NCBI RefSeq assembly: GCF_025971945.1
Contig: NZ_JAPDHW010000002.1
Span: 186,001 to 250,000 of the forward strand
Direction: 5' to 3'
DNA length: 64,000 nt
Source: Chryseobacterium kimseyorum
GTDB lineage: Bacteria; Bacteroidota; Bacteroidia; Flavobacteriales; Weeksellaceae
Shown one piece after another: positions 9,181-17,409 of this stretch. The notes beneath the pieces were generated by a model that saw only the letters and a list, made by a program, of their open reading frames with translations, made no database searches and was not told where the DNA came from. How positions within the stretch are numbered: the first letter of the stretch is position 1; the number at the start of each line of letters is the position of its first letter. The position numbers were made by a program, and so were the translations under genes.

Positions 9181-10286
9181 TTGGCTCTTCTGATGTAGAG
9201 AATTAAGGTCAACGGAAAAAAGATAATATTGGGAAACCACATCGCCAACGCCGGAGACATACTTTTGTTCTCTGAAACAACTTTTAAAGCTTCAAAAGAA
9301 AACACAAATACAAACGCCAGGGAAATTCCCAGTGCAAGGTTAATTCCCAGACCACCTCGTTTCTTTTGGGAAGAGAGCGACAGTGCTAAAAACGTCAGCA
9401 AAATAATAGAAACAGGCATTGAAGTTCTCTGATGAAATTCATTGAGGTGCGCATTCAGGTTGCTGTTTCCTTTTTCTTTTTCTCTGTCAATAAATTTTAT
9501 AAGCTCGGGCGTGGTTTTATTCTGTCCTAAAAGTTCGTTTGGAAATAATTCTTCCGGAGCCTGTCCGTAACTCTTTCTAAGCTCAAAACCCTGTCCCAGT
9601 TTTTCAGTATCATCTTTATTGATGGTCTTTTCCAAATAAGTATTGAGTACAAACTGTTTTTTTTCAGCGTCCCAAAATGCATCGTTGGCCTTAAGTTCGT
9701 AGACCATTCTTCTGTCTTTGTTAAATTTCTGATAAACAAATCCGTAACCTCTTTTCTCACGTTTGTTCCACGAATTCACGAAGATATATTCGGTTTTACT
9801 TAATTGCGCAGAAACAGGAGCCGTACCTAGTATTTTCTCTTTATTGGCGGCATTGTACGTGTAGGCTTCGAGCTCATTTTTTTTAATATTGGCCCACGGA
9901 AGCACAAAATGATTCACCGTAAGCGATATCAAAGCAATAAATAATGATGTAAACAGATAAGGCTTTGCAAATCTGTGAAAACTTGCACCACTACTGATAA
10001 TTGCAACAATCTCGGTATTATTTGCCATTCTAGACGTGAAATAAATCACCGAAATAAAAACCAGAATTGCCAGAAATGTAACGACAAGATTAATAATCCA
10101 GAAGGGATAAAAATGGATTAGAAAATAGGTTAAATCTAATTTCGGATCAATTGCTGTTGCATTTTCAATTCTCGGAATTTTCTGCTGAACATCAATTACC
10201 AAAACCACTGTAGACAGCAAAATCAGCATGAAACCAAAGGTTCCAAGATATTTTTTAATGATATATCCGTCTACAATTTTAAACAT
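9174..10286 (-). CDS. LptF/LptG-family permease
   Basis: 370 residues of the YjgP/YjgQ family, the membrane half of the ABC complex that pulls lipopolysaccharide from the inner membrane towards the cell surface. Three membrane helices lie in the N-terminal third (about 15-130, including ISSGASFHRFAKPY, the coupling-helix region) and three at the C-terminus, with a periplasmic domain between them, as expected. LptF and LptG cannot be told apart reliably here; flavobacteria often carry a pair. It is the last gene of a four-gene operon, 9 bases after tgt. Confidence 0.87.
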   Translation of the reverse strand: MFKIVDGYIIKKYLGTFGFMLILLSTVVLVIDVQQKIPRIENATAIDPKLDLTYFLIHFYPFWIINLVVTFLAILVFISVIYFTSRMANNTEIVAIISSGASFHRFAKPYLFTSLFIALISLTVNHFVLPWANIKKNELEAYTYNAANKEKILGTAPVSAQLSKTEYIFVNSWNKREKRGYGFVYQKFNKDRRMVYELKANDAFWDAEKKQFVLNTYLEKTINKDDTEKLGQGFELRKSYGQAPEELFPNELLGQNKTTPELIKFIDREKEKGNSNLNAHLNEFHQRTSMPVSIILLTFLALSLSSQKKRGGLGINLALGISLAFVFVFSFEALKVVSENKSMSPALAMWFPNIIFFPLTLILYIRRANQ

Positions 10287-10295
10287 CCTAAAATT

Positions 10296-11429
10296 TTACA
10301 GTCTTTGTCTTAAAACAGGCACTACAGAATTTTTCCACTCGTAGAAATCTCCAGCTAAAATATGTTCTCTTGCAACTTTTACCAAATCTAAGTAAAATGC
10401 TAGATTATGAATAGAAGCGATCTGTTTTGCCAAATACTCTTTTGAAACGAATAAGTGACGCACATATGCTTTAGAATATTCTCTGTCAACAAAACTTGTC
10501 CCAAACTCATCCAATGGCGAAAAATCTTTCTTCCATTTCTCGTTTTTCAGATTCATCACACCCTGCCATGTGAAAAGCATTGCATTTCTGGCATTTCTGG
10601 TAGGCATCACACAATCCATCATATCGATTCCCAAACCGATTGATTCTAAAATATTCCATGGAGTTCCTACTCCCATTAAGTATCTTGGTTTATCTTTAGG
10701 CAGAATATCGGTCACCTCATCAGTAATTCTGTACAGTTCATCTTCAGGCTCGCCGACAGAAAGCCCTCCAATGGCATTTCCTTCAGCACCTGCTTCGGCA
10801 ATAACTTCCGCAGAAATTTTTCTTAAATCTGAATAGGTAGAACCCTGAACAATTGGAAAGAATCTTTGTTTGTAACCGTATAATTCAGGATTTTGCTCAT
10901 TCCAGTCCATGCACCTTTTTAACCAGCGGTGGGTCATTTCCATGGATTTTTTTACCTGATTGTAATGTGCGGGATATGCAACACATTCGTCAAAAGCCAT
11001 AAAAATATCTGCACCAATCTGTCTCTGAATTTCCATTGATTTCTCCGGAGTAAATAAGTGTACACTTCCGTCGATGTGAGATTTAAATTTTACGCCTTCT
11101 TCGGACATTTTTCTTGTCCCCGAAAGTGAAAAAACCTGAAAGCCACCTGAATCGGTAAGAATAGGAAGATCCCAGTTCATAAATTTATGCAAACCTCCTG
11201 CTTCCTCCATCACTTCCATGCCGGGACGAAGGTATAAATGATAGGTATTTCCCAAAATAATCTGAGCTTTAATATCATCTTTTAACTCTCGCTGATGTAC
11301 GGTTTTCACACTTGCAACAGTTCCTACCGGCATAAAAATCGGAGTCTGTACAACGCCATGATCTGTTACCAATTCTCCTGCTCTCGCTTTTCCCTGCGAA
11401 GTTTTTTCTATTTTAAAAAATTGCTGCAT
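10296..11429 (-). CDS. tgt: tRNA-guanine transglycosylase (Tgt), zinc-site cysteines replaced
   Basis: 377 residues. Swaps guanine at position 34 of GUN-anticodon tRNAs for the queuosine precursor preQ1. Active-site patterns are intact: DSGGFQVFSLSG with Asp93, GGLSVGEP (221-228), LMGVGTP (251-257) and DCVMPTRNARN with nucleophile Asp272. Odd point: bacterial Tgt normally has a C-x-C-x2-C zinc motif before YSRAY. Here the aligned residues in LDEFGTSFVDREYSKAY are Gly310, Ser312 and Asp315, while the fourth ligand His341 (IHNL) stays. I believe this may be usual in flavobacteria, but it should be checked. Starts 2 bases after the DUF4296 gene. Confidence 0.94.
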   Translation of the reverse strand: MQQFFKIEKTSQGKARAGELVTDHGVVQTPIFMPVGTVASVKTVHQRELKDDIKAQIILGNTYHLYLRPGMEVMEEAGGLHKFMNWDLPILTDSGGFQVFSLSGTRKMSEEGVKFKSHIDGSVHLFTPEKSMEIQRQIGADIFMAFDECVAYPAHYNQVKKSMEMTHRWLKRCMDWNEQNPELYGYKQRFFPIVQGSTYSDLRKISAEVIAEAGAEGNAIGGLSVGEPEDELYRITDEVTDILPKDKPRYLMGVGTPWNILESIGLGIDMMDCVMPTRNARNAMLFTWQGVMNLKNEKWKKDFSPLDEFGTSFVDREYSKAYVRHLFVSKEYLAKQIASIHNLAFYLDLVKVAREHILAGDFYEWKNSVVPVLRQRL

Positions 11430-11431
11430 TT

Positions 11432-11800
11432 TTATCTTTCTAATTTCGGAAGTTTTGTGTTGGGTTTAGATTTGCCTTCCACAAAACCTTTTGCTTTTGG
11501 ATCTTTCTCTAAGAGAATTTCCTTTGCGTCATCCACAATTTGATCCATTTTTCCTTTCACTACATAATATTTATAGCTTTCTATAAAATCGTCAGCTTTT
11601 ATATTATGGGTTTTTAGGATATATCTAGTTCCGCTTTCTAAATTTTTACCCTGAAATACTGTAGTCACCTGATCGTTCATAGCTAAATCTGCCATGACCT
11701 CAGACATCGTACTTTTATCGAGGAGATTTTTTGGTTTGTCAATGTATTCGTTGCAGGAAACCAAAAATAAGAACGTAAAAAGCGCAATTATCTTTCTCAT
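11432..11800 (-). CDS. DUF4296 lipoprotein
   Basis: Small lipoprotein of 122 residues starting at MRKIIAL; the lipobox FLVSC places the lipidated Cys at about residue 16. The body (DKSTMSEVMADLAMNDQV, RYILKTHNIKADDFIESYKYY, then QIVDDAKEILLEKD) matches the DUF4296 family of Bacteroidota, of unknown function. I chose the start at 11800 because its ATG overlaps the glycosyltransferase stop as ATGA, a usual coupling arrangement, and gives a proper signal peptide; a longer form from 11824 would put eight extra residues before it. The tail is lysine- and proline-rich. Confidence 0.8.
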   Translation of the reverse strand: MRKIIALFTFLFLVSCNEYIDKPKNLLDKSTMSEVMADLAMNDQVTTVFQGKNLESGTRYILKTHNIKADDFIESYKYYVVKGKMDQIVDDAKEILLEKDPKAKGFVEGKSKPNTKLPKLER

Positions 11801-12513
11801 AACCTGTTGATAATTGATTTCCATTTTAAATTTAAAACACCAAAAACAGCTTCATGAATAATGCCGCCGTTCATTTTACTTTCGCCTAATTCTCGGTTGG
11901 TGAAAATGATTGGGACTTCTACGATTTTAAAACCTTTTTTAAAAGTTCTGAATTTCATTTCAATCTGAAAGCCGTAACCTTTTAACTTTACATTATCTAA
12001 ACCGATTTCTTCTAAAACTTTTCTTGAAAAACACACAAAGCCCGCTGTCGTATCGTGAATAGATAACCCGAGAATAAATCTCACGTACTTTGAAGCGAAA
12101 TATGAAAGCAAAACTCTTCCCATTGGCCAATTGACAACATTAACACCTTTAGAATACCTTGAACCGACCGCCATGTCTGCGTTGAGACAAGCTTCAAAGA
12201 GTTTAGGCAAATCGTTGGGATTGTGAGAAAAATCTGCATCCATCTCAAAAATGTAGTCGTAGTTGTTTTGCAATGCCCATTTAAAACCATGGATATAGGC
12301 TTTTCCTAATCCATCTTTGATGTGTCTTATTGACAAATGCAGGGTGTGAGGATGCTTTTTCTGTAATTCTTTGACGATATCTGCCGTTTTGTCGGGCGAA
12401 GAATCATCTACAACCAAAACATGAAACTCTTGATCCAATGCAAAAACAGCAGAAATTATCTTTTCGATATTCTCCTTTTCGTTGTAAGTTGGAATGATGA
12501 CGAGTTTTTTCAT
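11797..12513 (-). CDS. Family 2 glycosyltransferase, polyprenol-phosphate mannosyltransferase-like
   Basis: 238 residues from MKKLVIIPTYNE. GT2 fold: nucleotide-binding VVDDSSPDKTADIV near 35-48, metal site MDADFSHNP near 92-100, then GSRYSKG. No C-terminal membrane helices. The closest general type is dolichol/polyprenol-phosphate mannose synthase, which charges a lipid carrier with a sugar from a nucleotide donor. The start at 12513 is preferred over an upstream one at 12558 because it gives the family's N-terminus and follows a -7 box by 9 bases. First gene of the operon leading to tgt. Confidence 0.87.
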   Translation of the reverse strand: MKKLVIIPTYNEKENIEKIISAVFALDQEFHVLVVDDSSPDKTADIVKELQKKHPHTLHLSIRHIKDGLGKAYIHGFKWALQNNYDYIFEMDADFSHNPNDLPKLFEACLNADMAVGSRYSKGVNVVNWPMGRVLLSYFASKYVRFILGLSIHDTTAGFVCFSRKVLEEIGLDNVKLKGYGFQIEMKFRTFKKGFKIVEVPIIFTNRELGESKMNGGIIHEAVFGVLNLKWKSIINRL

Positions 12514-12522
12514 TTCAATTTG

Positions 12523-12530
12523 CAAAGATA
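12523..12530 (-). promoter_or_regulatory. -7 box for the glycosyltransferase-DUF4296-tgt operon
   Basis: TATCTTTG on the minus strand, 9 bases ahead of the chosen ATG at 12513; this also argues against the longer start at 12558. Confidence 0.5.
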
Positions 12531-12567
12531 AGTTATTTAAGCTTTTTATTTTATACAAAATAATCTA

Positions 12568-12575
12568 TAATTTTG
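12568..12575 (+). promoter_or_regulatory. -7 box for the DUF4271-hemD unit
   Basis: TAATTTTG, 14 bases ahead of the proposed TTG start at 12590. It lies 37 bases from the divergent -7 box at 12523-12530. Confidence 0.5.
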
Positions 12576-12589
12576 CAAAAAATTACCCG

Positions 12590-13258
12590 TTGCCACAATC
12601 TCAAGATTTTACCAACCAAATAAGAATACCCGAAAGTAATGATTGGGTAGTTTTTATATTGATAGGATGCCTCTTCCTTTACATCTTTATGATGAACGTC
12701 ATAGAAAGAGAAGCCAACCTGAAAGATTTTCTTCTTCAGAAATACTTTGACTCGAGCAATAACCTGCCGAGTTGGATCATTACATCATGCGTCATCATCC
12801 TAAGTTTGGCAGTATTAATCTCACAATACGTTCCGGTGGTACCCGAATACGCTGCAAAACTGCAGATTTTCGGATATCAAATGAACAAATTTGGGTACAG
12901 CCTGACTGCAGTTTCATTATTTTACTTTCTGAGAACTGCTCTCGGCTTTTTGTTCTACCAAAGTATAGGCGATGGGAAAAAGTGGACTATATTTTATTTT
13001 ACCTCTACAAAATTCAACTTTATCCTCTCTATTTTAATCATAACACTCTGTGTAACCCACTATTATTTCCCAATCGACAGAAATAATGCGTTTGTATACT
13101 ATTTTTACTTTTTTGTGTTTGTTTTTATTTTCAAGATTTTTTTCTACTTATTTCACAGAAACAACATCTTACCCCAAAAATGGTATTATAAATTTTTGTA
13201 TATTTGCACGCTTCAAATAGCACCTCTTTTGTTGCTATGGAAGTTATTATTTATTTAA
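12590..13258 (+). CDS. DUF4271 integral membrane protein
   Basis: 222 residues with five or six membrane helices (first at about 18-36), matching the DUF4271 family of Bacteroidota, of unknown function. The reading frame is open from 12494, but that start lies inside the divergent glycosyltransferase. The family usually begins just before the phrase RIPESNDWVVF, so I place the start at the TTG of 12590 (LPQSQDF), downstream of a -7 box. Followed after 9 bases by hemD, so the two are probably one unit. The start codon is the uncertain part. Confidence 0.78.
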   Translation: MPQSQDFTNQIRIPESNDWVVFILIGCLFLYIFMMNVIEREANLKDFLLQKYFDSSNNLPSWIITSCVIILSLAVLISQYVPVVPEYAAKLQIFGYQMNKFGYSLTAVSLFYFLRTALGFLFYQSIGDGKKWTIFYFTSTKFNFILSILIITLCVTHYYFPIDRNNAFVYYFYFFVFVFIFKIFFYLFHRNNILPQKWYYKFLYICTLQIAPLLLLWKLLFI

Positions 13259-13267
13259 TAAAAGTAC

Positions 13268-14011
13268 ATGATGAGAATAAAGTCTATATTGGTTTCTCAA
13301 CCATCACCTAGTGAGTCTTCTCCGTATTTGGAAATTGCAAAGAAGGAAAAAATAAAGATTGATTTCCGTCCTTTTATCCACGTCGCAGGAGTTGACAACA
13401 AAGAACTCAGAACTCAGAAAATAGATTTAACGCAGTATACGGGTATTATTTTTACCAGTAAAAATGCAGTAGACCATTACTTCAGGTTAGCAGAAGAGCT
13501 TAGATTTTCTGTTCCTGACACGATGAGATACATCTGCCAGTCTGAAGCTATCGCAAATTATCTTCAAAAACACATCGTTTACAGAAAGAGAAAAATCAGC
13601 TTTGGAGAGAAAAATTTTGCAGATCTTTTGCCTCTGTTTAAGAAATTCCCTACTGAAAAATATTTACTCCCGTCATCTGACGTATTAAGCCCGGATATTC
13701 CGAAAACTTTGGATTCAGCAAATATTCAGTGGACAAGAGCAATTATGTACAGAACGGTTTGCAGTGATTTGACAGATATCAACATTAATGATTACGACAT
13801 GTTGATTTTCTTCAGCCCACAGGGAATCAAATCTTTACAGCAAAACTTCCCCAATTTCAAGCAGGAAGAAACTAAAATCGGAGTTTTTGGTCCCACAACT
13901 TCTGCAGCAGCTGAAGAAGCAGGTCTAAAAGTAGATCTAATGGCTCCTACAAAAGAAAACCCATCTATGACGATGGCTCTTGAAAAATATATTAAAAGTT
14001 TACACAAATAG
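13268..14011 (+). CDS. hemD: Uroporphyrinogen-III synthase
   Basis: 247 residues. Closes and inverts ring D of hydroxymethylbilane to give uroporphyrinogen III for haem. HemD sequences are very diverse; here the assignment rests on the two-lobed pattern with SQPSPSESSPYLEIA at the start, IIFTSKNAVDHYFRL near 61-75, and LIFFSPQGIKSLQQNFP plus VFGPTTSAAAEEAGLKVDLMAPTKENPSMTMAL in the C-terminal half. The double ATG at 13268/13271 leaves three bases of doubt in the start. A terminator follows at 14034-14070. Confidence 0.85.
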   Translation: MMRIKSILVSQPSPSESSPYLEIAKKEKIKIDFRPFIHVAGVDNKELRTQKIDLTQYTGIIFTSKNAVDHYFRLAEELRFSVPDTMRYICQSEAIANYLQKHIVYRKRKISFGEKNFADLLPLFKKFPTEKYLLPSSDVLSPDIPKTLDSANIQWTRAIMYRTVCSDLTDININDYDMLIFFSPQGIKSLQQNFPNFKQEETKIGVFGPTTSAAAEEAGLKVDLMAPTKENPSMTMALEKYIKSLHK

Positions 14012-14033
14012 TTTTTAAAACTTTAAATCATAC

Positions 14034-14070
14034 AGCCGTCTTTTCGATCAAAGGAAAGATGGCTTTTTTT
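14034..14070 (+). terminator. Terminator after hemD
   Basis: Stem AGCCGTCTTT / AAAGATGGCT with one wobble, followed by eight T. Confidence 0.8.
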
Positions 14071-14168
14071 TAATTAAATTTGAACAAAAATTAATATTGA
14101 ATAATTATCATTTTAAATGCTCATTTTTCTGCATTAAAAATTATTCAATTTAAAATTAAAAATTTCTG

Positions 14169-16214
14169 ATGAAAGCTCCACAGGCAAAAAAAATAGAAAA
14201 TATACTCGAAATTCACGGCGACAAAAGAATTGACAATTACTTTTGGATGAACGACCGAGAAAATCCTGAAGTCATTAAATATCTTGAAGAGGAAAATGCT
14301 TACGAAGAGGCGATGATGAAAGAAACGGAAGCTTTTCAGGAAGACCTTTACGAGGAAATGAAAGCCCGTTATAAAAAAGACGATGAGTCTCTTCCCTATT
14401 TCTTTAATGAATACTGGTATATCGTACGTTACGAAGAAGGTAAAGAATATCCTATTTTCTGCAGAAGATTCCAAACCATGGAAAATCCTGAAGAAATTAT
14501 TCTAGATGTCAACATTTTGGCAGAAGGTCATGAGTTTTTTGAAGTGGCTAATGTTGCGGTAAGCCCGAATAATGAGTTGGCTTCATTCTCAGAAGATAAT
14601 GTTGGAAGAAGAATTTACAGCTTAAATTTTAAAGATTTAAAAACTGGAGAAATTCTTCCAGACAAGATAGAAAATACAACAGGAAAAGCCGTTTGGGCAA
14701 ATGATAACAGGCACGTTTTTTATATTAGAAAAGACGAAAGTCTTCGTGCATACAAAGTGTACCGACATGAGCTTGGAACAAATCCTTCCGACGATGTTTT
14801 GATTTTTCATGAAGAAGATGAAACTTTTGACGTGAATGTTTTTAAAACCAAATCTTTAGAATACATTTTTCTAGCGAGCTCGAGCACGATTTCAGATGAG
14901 CATCATTTCATCCCTTCTGATAACGTTTTTGCAGAGTGGAAAGTTATTCAGTCAAGAATTGACGATTTAGAATATTCTGTCGAACATTATGAGGATGAAT
15001 TTTACATTATCACCAACGCAGACGACGCTACCAATTTCAAAATTGTTAAAACTAAGATCGACAATTGTGGAATGGAAAACTGGGTGGATGTAATCCCGCA
15101 CCGCGCCGAAGTTTTACTGGAAGGTTTTGAGATTTTTAAAGATTATCTTGTCCTGGAAGAAAGAGAGGAAGGGCTTTTACAGATTAAAATCATCAACGAG
15201 AAGAATGGAGAAACATATGATCTACCTTTTTCTGATCCAACTTACACCGCTTATATCGGTTTAAATTTAGAATTTAATACTGAGATTCTGCGATACGGAT
15301 ACACTTCGCTTACGGTTCCGAGTTCTACATTTGAGTATAATATGAAAGACAAAACCACCAAACTTTTGAAACAACAGGAAGTTTTGGGCGGAAAATTTGT
15401 GGCAGAAAACTATATTTCAGAAAGAATTTGGGCAGACTCAAGAGACGGAGAGGAGAGAATTCCTATTTCTCTGGTTTATCATAAAGACACAAAAAAAACA
15501 GCCGATACTCCGGTTCTTTTATATGGTTACGGAAGTTACGGGCACACGGTTGATGCAAGTTTTTCTAATGTAAGACTTTCTCTTTTAGATCGCGGTTTTA
15601 TCTATGCCATTGCACATATCCGCGGTGGAGAATATTTGGGAAGAGAATGGTACGAAGACGGGAAAATGCTTTTCAAAAAGAACACGTTTTTCGATTTCAT
15701 CGATGCCGGAAAATATTTAATTAGAGAAAATTATACTTCATCAAGACACCTTTATGCAATGGGCGGAAGTGCGGGCGGTTTGTTGGTAGGAGCTGTCGTT
15801 AATTATGAACCTCAATTATTCAACGGAATTGTTGCCCAGGTACCTTTTGTAGATGTGGTGACAACCATGCTCGATGAAACAATTCCTCTGACGACCGGAG
15901 AATATGATGAATGGGGAAATCCGAATGATGAAGAGTATTATCATTATATGAAAGATTACTCGCCATACGACAATGTAGAAGCTAAAGATTATCCGAATAT
16001 GCTGATTACGACAGGCTTTCATGACTCGCAAGTTCAGTATTGGGAACCTGCAAAATGGGTTGCAAAATTACGAGAGCTGAAGACTGATGATAATCTTTTA
16101 TTATTTAAAACCGATATGAGCTCCGGCCATGGCGGTGCCAGCGGAAGATTTGAATCCTTAAAGGAAGACGCACTGGAATATGCGTTTTTGATGAAACTTG
16201 AACATAAAATTTAA
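14169..16214 (+). CDS. ptrB: Oligopeptidase B (S9A prolyl oligopeptidase family)
   Basis: 681 residues, the normal length. Cuts short peptides after Arg or Lys in the cytoplasm. There is no signal peptide. The start resembles E. coli PtrB (LEIHGDKRIDNYFWM). An N-terminal beta-propeller is followed by an alpha/beta hydrolase with Ser534 in GGSAGG, Asp619 in GFHDSQVQY and His654 in SGHGGASGR. Basic-residue specificity is inferred from overall similarity to PtrB. The small gene at 16270 follows after 55 bases and ends at a terminator, so both may form one transcript. Confidence 0.93.
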   Translation: MKAPQAKKIENILEIHGDKRIDNYFWMNDRENPEVIKYLEEENAYEEAMMKETEAFQEDLYEEMKARYKKDDESLPYFFNEYWYIVRYEEGKEYPIFCRRFQTMENPEEIILDVNILAEGHEFFEVANVAVSPNNELASFSEDNVGRRIYSLNFKDLKTGEILPDKIENTTGKAVWANDNRHVFYIRKDESLRAYKVYRHELGTNPSDDVLIFHEEDETFDVNVFKTKSLEYIFLASSSTISDEHHFIPSDNVFAEWKVIQSRIDDLEYSVEHYEDEFYIITNADDATNFKIVKTKIDNCGMENWVDVIPHRAEVLLEGFEIFKDYLVLEEREEGLLQIKIINEKNGETYDLPFSDPTYTAYIGLNLEFNTEILRYGYTSLTVPSSTFEYNMKDKTTKLLKQQEVLGGKFVAENYISERIWADSRDGEERIPISLVYHKDTKKTADTPVLLYGYGSYGHTVDASFSNVRLSLLDRGFIYAIAHIRGGEYLGREWYEDGKMLFKKNTFFDFIDAGKYLIRENYTSSRHLYAMGGSAGGLLVGAVVNYEPQLFNGIVAQVPFVDVVTTMLDETIPLTTGEYDEWGNPNDEEYYHYMKDYSPYDNVEAKDYPNMLITTGFHDSQVQYWEPAKWVAKLRELKTDDNLLLFKTDMSSGHGGASGRFESLKEDALEYAFLMKLEHKI

Positions 16215-16269
16215 TTAAAATCAAACGTAAAACCTTTGATTTAATCACAATAAAATAAATTCTTAAAAG

Positions 16270-16611
16270 ATGACAGAAGCAGAATTATGGGCTAAGGTTG
16301 AAGAATTTTTCGTAATCAATTTCGACACAGAGAAGCATCCGCAGATTGACACCATTTTATTTTTAATTGGCGTTCAGGAACTGGGAAGCGGACAACAAAA
16401 ATATACAAAAGACGACAAGCTCAACATTCTTCACATTGCAGTGTGCAGGTTATTAGAACCTTTTGGTTACTTCAAATTTTCTCATTACGACAAAGACGGA
16501 TATCCACATTTCGAGGAAGTGGAAAAACTTCCGGAACTGAAACCTAACGAGCAACAGCTTTTGATGAAAAAAGCGATTATTCATTATTTTCAGGAAGAGG
16601 AATTGATTTGA
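16270..16611 (+). CDS. Conserved small protein, function unknown
   Basis: 113 residues, soluble, acidic. I do not recognise a named domain but the composition and the well-ordered pattern (INFDTEKHPQIDTILFLIGVQELG, ILHIAVCRLLEPFGYF, C-terminal helix KPNEQQLLMKKAIIHYF) look like a conserved flavobacterial family. It lies 55 bases after ptrB and 29 bases before a strong terminator. Codon use is like the neighbours. Confidence 0.75.
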   Translation: MTEAELWAKVEEFFVINFDTEKHPQIDTILFLIGVQELGSGQQKYTKDDKLNILHIAVCRLLEPFGYFKFSHYDKDGYPHFEEVEKLPELKPNEQQLLMKKAIIHYFQEEELI

Positions 16612-16640
16612 AAATGAGCAATTTAAAATTATTCATTATA

Positions 16641-16677
16641 AAAGATGGAAAGTACACTTACTTTCCATCTTTTTATT
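16641..16677 (+). terminator. Strong terminator after the ptrB unit
   Basis: Perfect 14-base stem (16641-16654 with 16659-16672) and CACT loop, then a T-rich tail. The A-rich 5' side could also serve the convergent gene at 16714. Confidence 0.85.
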
Positions 16678-16713
16678 TAGTAAACAGAATGAAATATTCA
16701 AATCACTTCAAAA

Positions 16714-17211
16714 TCAAATTTTTAGATTATTAAGAATTTCTTCCAACTGATTTAAACCCATTTTGAAACCTTCTTCAAAACCCATTTCCAATTGCTTTTT
16801 CATATCTTCTTCAGTCTGAAAATGCATATTGACCGACAGCTTTGTACCTTCTTCAACTCCCGTAAATCCTAATAACCATTTGGTCTGTGGGAAACTTTCA
16901 TCAATTTTTCCGTCTGCGTCACAGAAGGCATCGATTCCGTCAAAACTTCTTCCATCATTGATTTCGCCATATTTTACCTGAGAATACATTTTCTCACCGT
17001 CGGGACCATTCATTGAATAGAACCAAATTCCTCCTTCTTCAAAATTGAGATTTTCTGTAGTACATTTCCAGGGCTTCGGAGCCCACCATTGATCGAGCAA
17101 TTCTGCCTGGGTAAAATAATCCCAAACTTTTGAAACTTCAGCATCGTAAACTTTCATAACGTAGATACTTTTAGAATCAAAATCTTTATTAAAAACAATT
17201 TCTGAACTCAT
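16714..17211 (-). CDS. SRPBCC/AHSA1-domain protein
   Basis: 165 residues. START-like fold of the AHSA1 group: VYDAEVSKVWDYFTQAELLDQWWAP near 21-45, FEEGGIWFYSMNGPDGE, then WLLGFTGVEEGTKLSVNMHF and a C-terminal helix FKMGLNQLEEILNNL. Such proteins bind hydrophobic ligands or, in eukaryotes, stimulate Hsp90; bacterial members have no settled role. It stands alone between two plus-strand units. Confidence 0.85.
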   Translation of the reverse strand: MSSEIVFNKDFDSKSIYVMKVYDAEVSKVWDYFTQAELLDQWWAPKPWKCTTENLNFEEGGIWFYSMNGPDGEKMYSQVKYGEINDGRSFDGIDAFCDADGKIDESFPQTKWLLGFTGVEEGTKLSVNMHFQTEEDMKKQLEMGFEEGFKMGLNQLEEILNNLKI

Positions 17212-17382
17212 TAGGTATATTTTTATTTAAAATTAGAAATTTAAACTTAGAAACCACTAAATATTTCCCAACAAAAAACCTACAATTCGTAAAAAAATGT
17301 TAAAAAACACGATTTTAAGAAAATGAATGCAATTTTTTGGCGCATTTTTTGTTTATATCGTCGTAAAATATTTAATTTTAAC

Positions 17383-17398
17383 ATTTGTAATTACAAAT
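17383..17398. promoter_or_regulatory. 16-bp perfect palindrome upstream of the histidine kinase
   Basis: ATTTGTAATTACAAAT, a perfect dyad 11 bases ahead of the kinase ATG at 17410. A possible operator, unproven. Confidence 0.4.
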
Positions 17399-17409
17399 TA
17401 TTATATTCA

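Noticed and set aside
12494..12589. Longer N-terminus for the DUF4271 protein
   Set aside because: It would lie across the divergent glycosyltransferase start and upstream of the -7 box at 12568-12575.
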